Shown here piece after piece: positions 62,815 through 64,000 of a stretch of DNA of 64,000 nt. Under the pieces are notes generated by a model that saw only the letters and a list, made by a program, of their open reading frames with translations, had not been told where the DNA came from and did no database searches. Origin of the DNA: Flavisolibacter nicotianae. Its GTDB lineage: Bacteria > Bacteroidota > Bacteroidia > Chitinophagales > Chitinophagaceae. Numbering within the stretch: position 1 is the first letter of the stretch; each line of letters starts with the position of its first letter. The stretch spans positions 307,727 through 371,726 of the forward strand of contig NZ_RBCI01000005.1 in NCBI RefSeq assembly GCF_003628535.1, given 5' to 3'. The translations under genes were made by a program, and so were the position numbers.

Positions 62815-63875
62815 GTATGATCAAGATCGAACGGCCCAGAGGCGGCGATACCCGTCGGCAACTGGCCGTCAAAAATATGTGGGCCGATGAAAGCAGCCTG
62901 CTGTTTCATACCATCAACCGCAACAAGGAAAGCATTGCCGCTGACCTCAAGAACGAAGAGTATCTCCAGGCCATCAAAGAACTGGAAAAAATGGCCGACT
63001 TGCTTCTGCACAAATTTCGTCCCGGTGTGATAGAGCGCCTGTGTCTTGGCTACTATACCGTTAAAAAACTTAATCCTGCGCTTGTTTATGCGGAGATCAG
63101 CGGTTACGAAAAGGAAAGCCAGTGGAAAGATTTACCGGGGCAGGACCGGTTGTTGCAATCGTTTTCTGGCCTAGCTGAGTAGCAACCATGGACACACGCC
63201 AACACCGATGAGCGTCGCTGTTGCCGATGTCCTGGCCGGTGCACACGTGGCGCAGGGCATTTTAGCCGCCTTGTTCCAGCGCTTCAACAGCGGTGAAGGA
63301 GCCCTTGTGCAGGTGAGCATGTTCGAAAGCATTCTTGATTTCCAGTTCGAGGTCCTGACCTGTTTTTACAATGATGGCAATGAGCTGCCGGTTCAAAGCA
63401 GCATCAATAATGGGCATGCCTACATTGCGGCGCCCTATGGTATTTACAAAACGGCAAACGGTTATCTTGCAGTGGCAATGGGTGACATCCTGGTGCTAGC
63501 TGGTTTGCTGCACTGTCCCGGCCTGAACAGGTTTCAGGACAGGAGCGAATGGTTCAGCAAGCGGGATGAGATCAAGAACGAACTGGCCATTCACCTGGTA
63601 AAAAACAAAACGGAATAGTGGCTGGCCATTTGCAACCGGCAGATATCTGGTGTGCAAAAGTGCTGAACTACGATGAGTTGGTGCAGGAAGAAGGCTACCA
63701 GGTGCTGGACATGGAGATCAAAGTGAAGACTTCAAACCGTCTTGAAATCACCACGACCCGTTGCCCGATCCGCGTGGATGGACAAAAGCTGGTGTCATTC
63801 GTGGAAGCACCCCGCCTGGGCGAATACAACCGGCAAATTGTAGACGACTTCCGGCACCGGAAGAAGTTATTAAAA
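62815..63875 (+). pseudogene. Degraded class III (CaiB/BaiF-type) CoA-transferase
   Basis: Begins mid-protein with MIKIERPRGGDTRRQLAVKN and HTINRNKESIAADLKNEE; the usual 30 N-terminal residues are absent. One frame runs to a stop at 63182 (SFSGLAE). The next frame resumes NHGHTPTPMSVAVADVLAGA and SMFESILDFQFEVLT up to a nonsense codon at 63616. A missing base near 63635 then gives DIWCAKVLNYDELVQEEGYQ and TTTRCPIRVDGQKLVSFVEA. The Asp nucleophile region lies in the FRPGVIERLCLGYYTVKKLN to VYAEISGYE stretch, where the family has ISGYG. The final frame reads straight into the amidohydrolase. Such transferases occur in non-phosphorylating sugar-acid pathways. Confidence 0.82.
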
Positions 63876-63887
63876 ATGAAAACTGAA

Positions 63888-64000
63888 ATGACAGACCGCA
63901 TGATCGATACGCATTTGCATGTTTGGAATTTTGAGAAAGCCGACTATCTCTGGCTTGAAGGCGACACGTCTATCCTCAATCGCACCTATCACATCGAAGA
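63888..64000 (+). CDS. Amidohydrolase family 2 protein, partial (runs off right edge)
   Basis: From the ATG at 63888 (MTDRMIDTHLHVWNFEKADY, then LWLEGDTSILNRTYHIEE) the frame is open to the edge; ATGs at 63876 and 63900 are alternatives. THLHVW carries the HxH metal motif, and the start is typical of sugar-lactone hydrolases (L-rhamnono- or L-fuconolactonase-like, COG3618). A lactonase next to a sugar dehydrogenase and CoA-transferase fits oxidative deoxysugar breakdown. Only 38 residues are visible, so intactness is unknown. The preceding transferase remnant is in the same frame with no stop between. Confidence 0.75.
   Translation, partial: MTDRMIDTHLHVWNFEKADYLWLEGDTSILNRTYHIE

Noticed and set aside
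1..64000. tRNA, rRNA, CRISPR arrays, transposases and phage genes
   Set aside because: No tRNA-like arms, regular spaced repeats, transposase motifs or phage structural proteins were seen on reading both strands.

Overview
The window looks like a chromosomal segment of a Bacteroidota bacterium, most plausibly of the Chitinophagaceae. The signs are a SusC/SusD pair beside a LacI-type regulator, many lipoprotein signals with Bacteroidota-style lipoboxes, A-rich leaders with few Shine-Dalgarno sites, one textbook TTTG-N19-TAnnTTTG promoter, and families common in that group (ebo genes, ThuA, DUF1501, TMEM220, GntP with RidA). No rRNA, tRNA, CRISPR array, insertion sequence or phage genes were seen.

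Layout. (1) 1-14.7 kb, minus strand: three very large, closely spaced genes of 2330, 1276 and 1062 codons with no signal peptides, followed downstream by a partial gene running off the left edge. The proteins carry an OmpA-C-like module, a long hydrophobic beta-rich core, FN3-like repeats and a phospholipase-D-like domain whose catalytic residues are replaced. I do not recognise the cluster as a named system; it is the best candidate for something undescribed. (2) 15.1-18.9 kb, plus: eboD, eboE and eboF, then two genes for a heterodimeric ABC exporter (19.1-22.6 kb). (3) 22.7-30.8 kb: a ThuA/PQQ-dehydrogenase/di-cytochrome fusion on the minus strand, and divergently a TIGR02604-type haem dehydrogenase with a Tat-type sugar isomerase. 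(4) 30.9-34.2 kb: TMEM220 (minus) and eboA, eboB, eboC (plus). The six ebo genes are thus all present but split by about 12.5 kb. (5) 34.6-35.6 kb: a tiny hydrophobic ORF with its own terminator, then a DUF4395 membrane protein.

(6) 35.8-42.9 kb: a planctomycete-type cytochrome operon (DUF1549/DUF1553, DUF1501, NHL propeller, DUF2231 with cytochrome and LRR). It runs into (7) 42.9-47.1 kb: a GntP permease, RidA, a fold-III PLP enzyme with an HxC metal motif, and a membrane dipeptidase, which together look like a D-serine/D-amino-acid uptake and breakdown unit. (8) 47.1-50.6 kb: a small lipoprotein and a soluble multi-PAS histidine kinase. (9) 51.1-59.5 kb: LacI regulator, SusC, SusD, a small membrane protein with a clear promoter/operator, a sugar isomerase and a secreted protein of unknown function.

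(10) 59.5-64 kb: a decaying sugar-catabolism locus. Remnants of an MGH1-like glycoside hydrolase, a GH78 rhamnosidase and a class III CoA-transferase surround an intact zinc alcohol dehydrogenase, and an amidohydrolase runs off the right edge. Frameshifts, nonsense codons and at least two large deletions are visible. The intact LacI/SusCD genes next door suggest uptake and regulation have outlived part of the degradation pathway, although assembly error near a contig end cannot be excluded.
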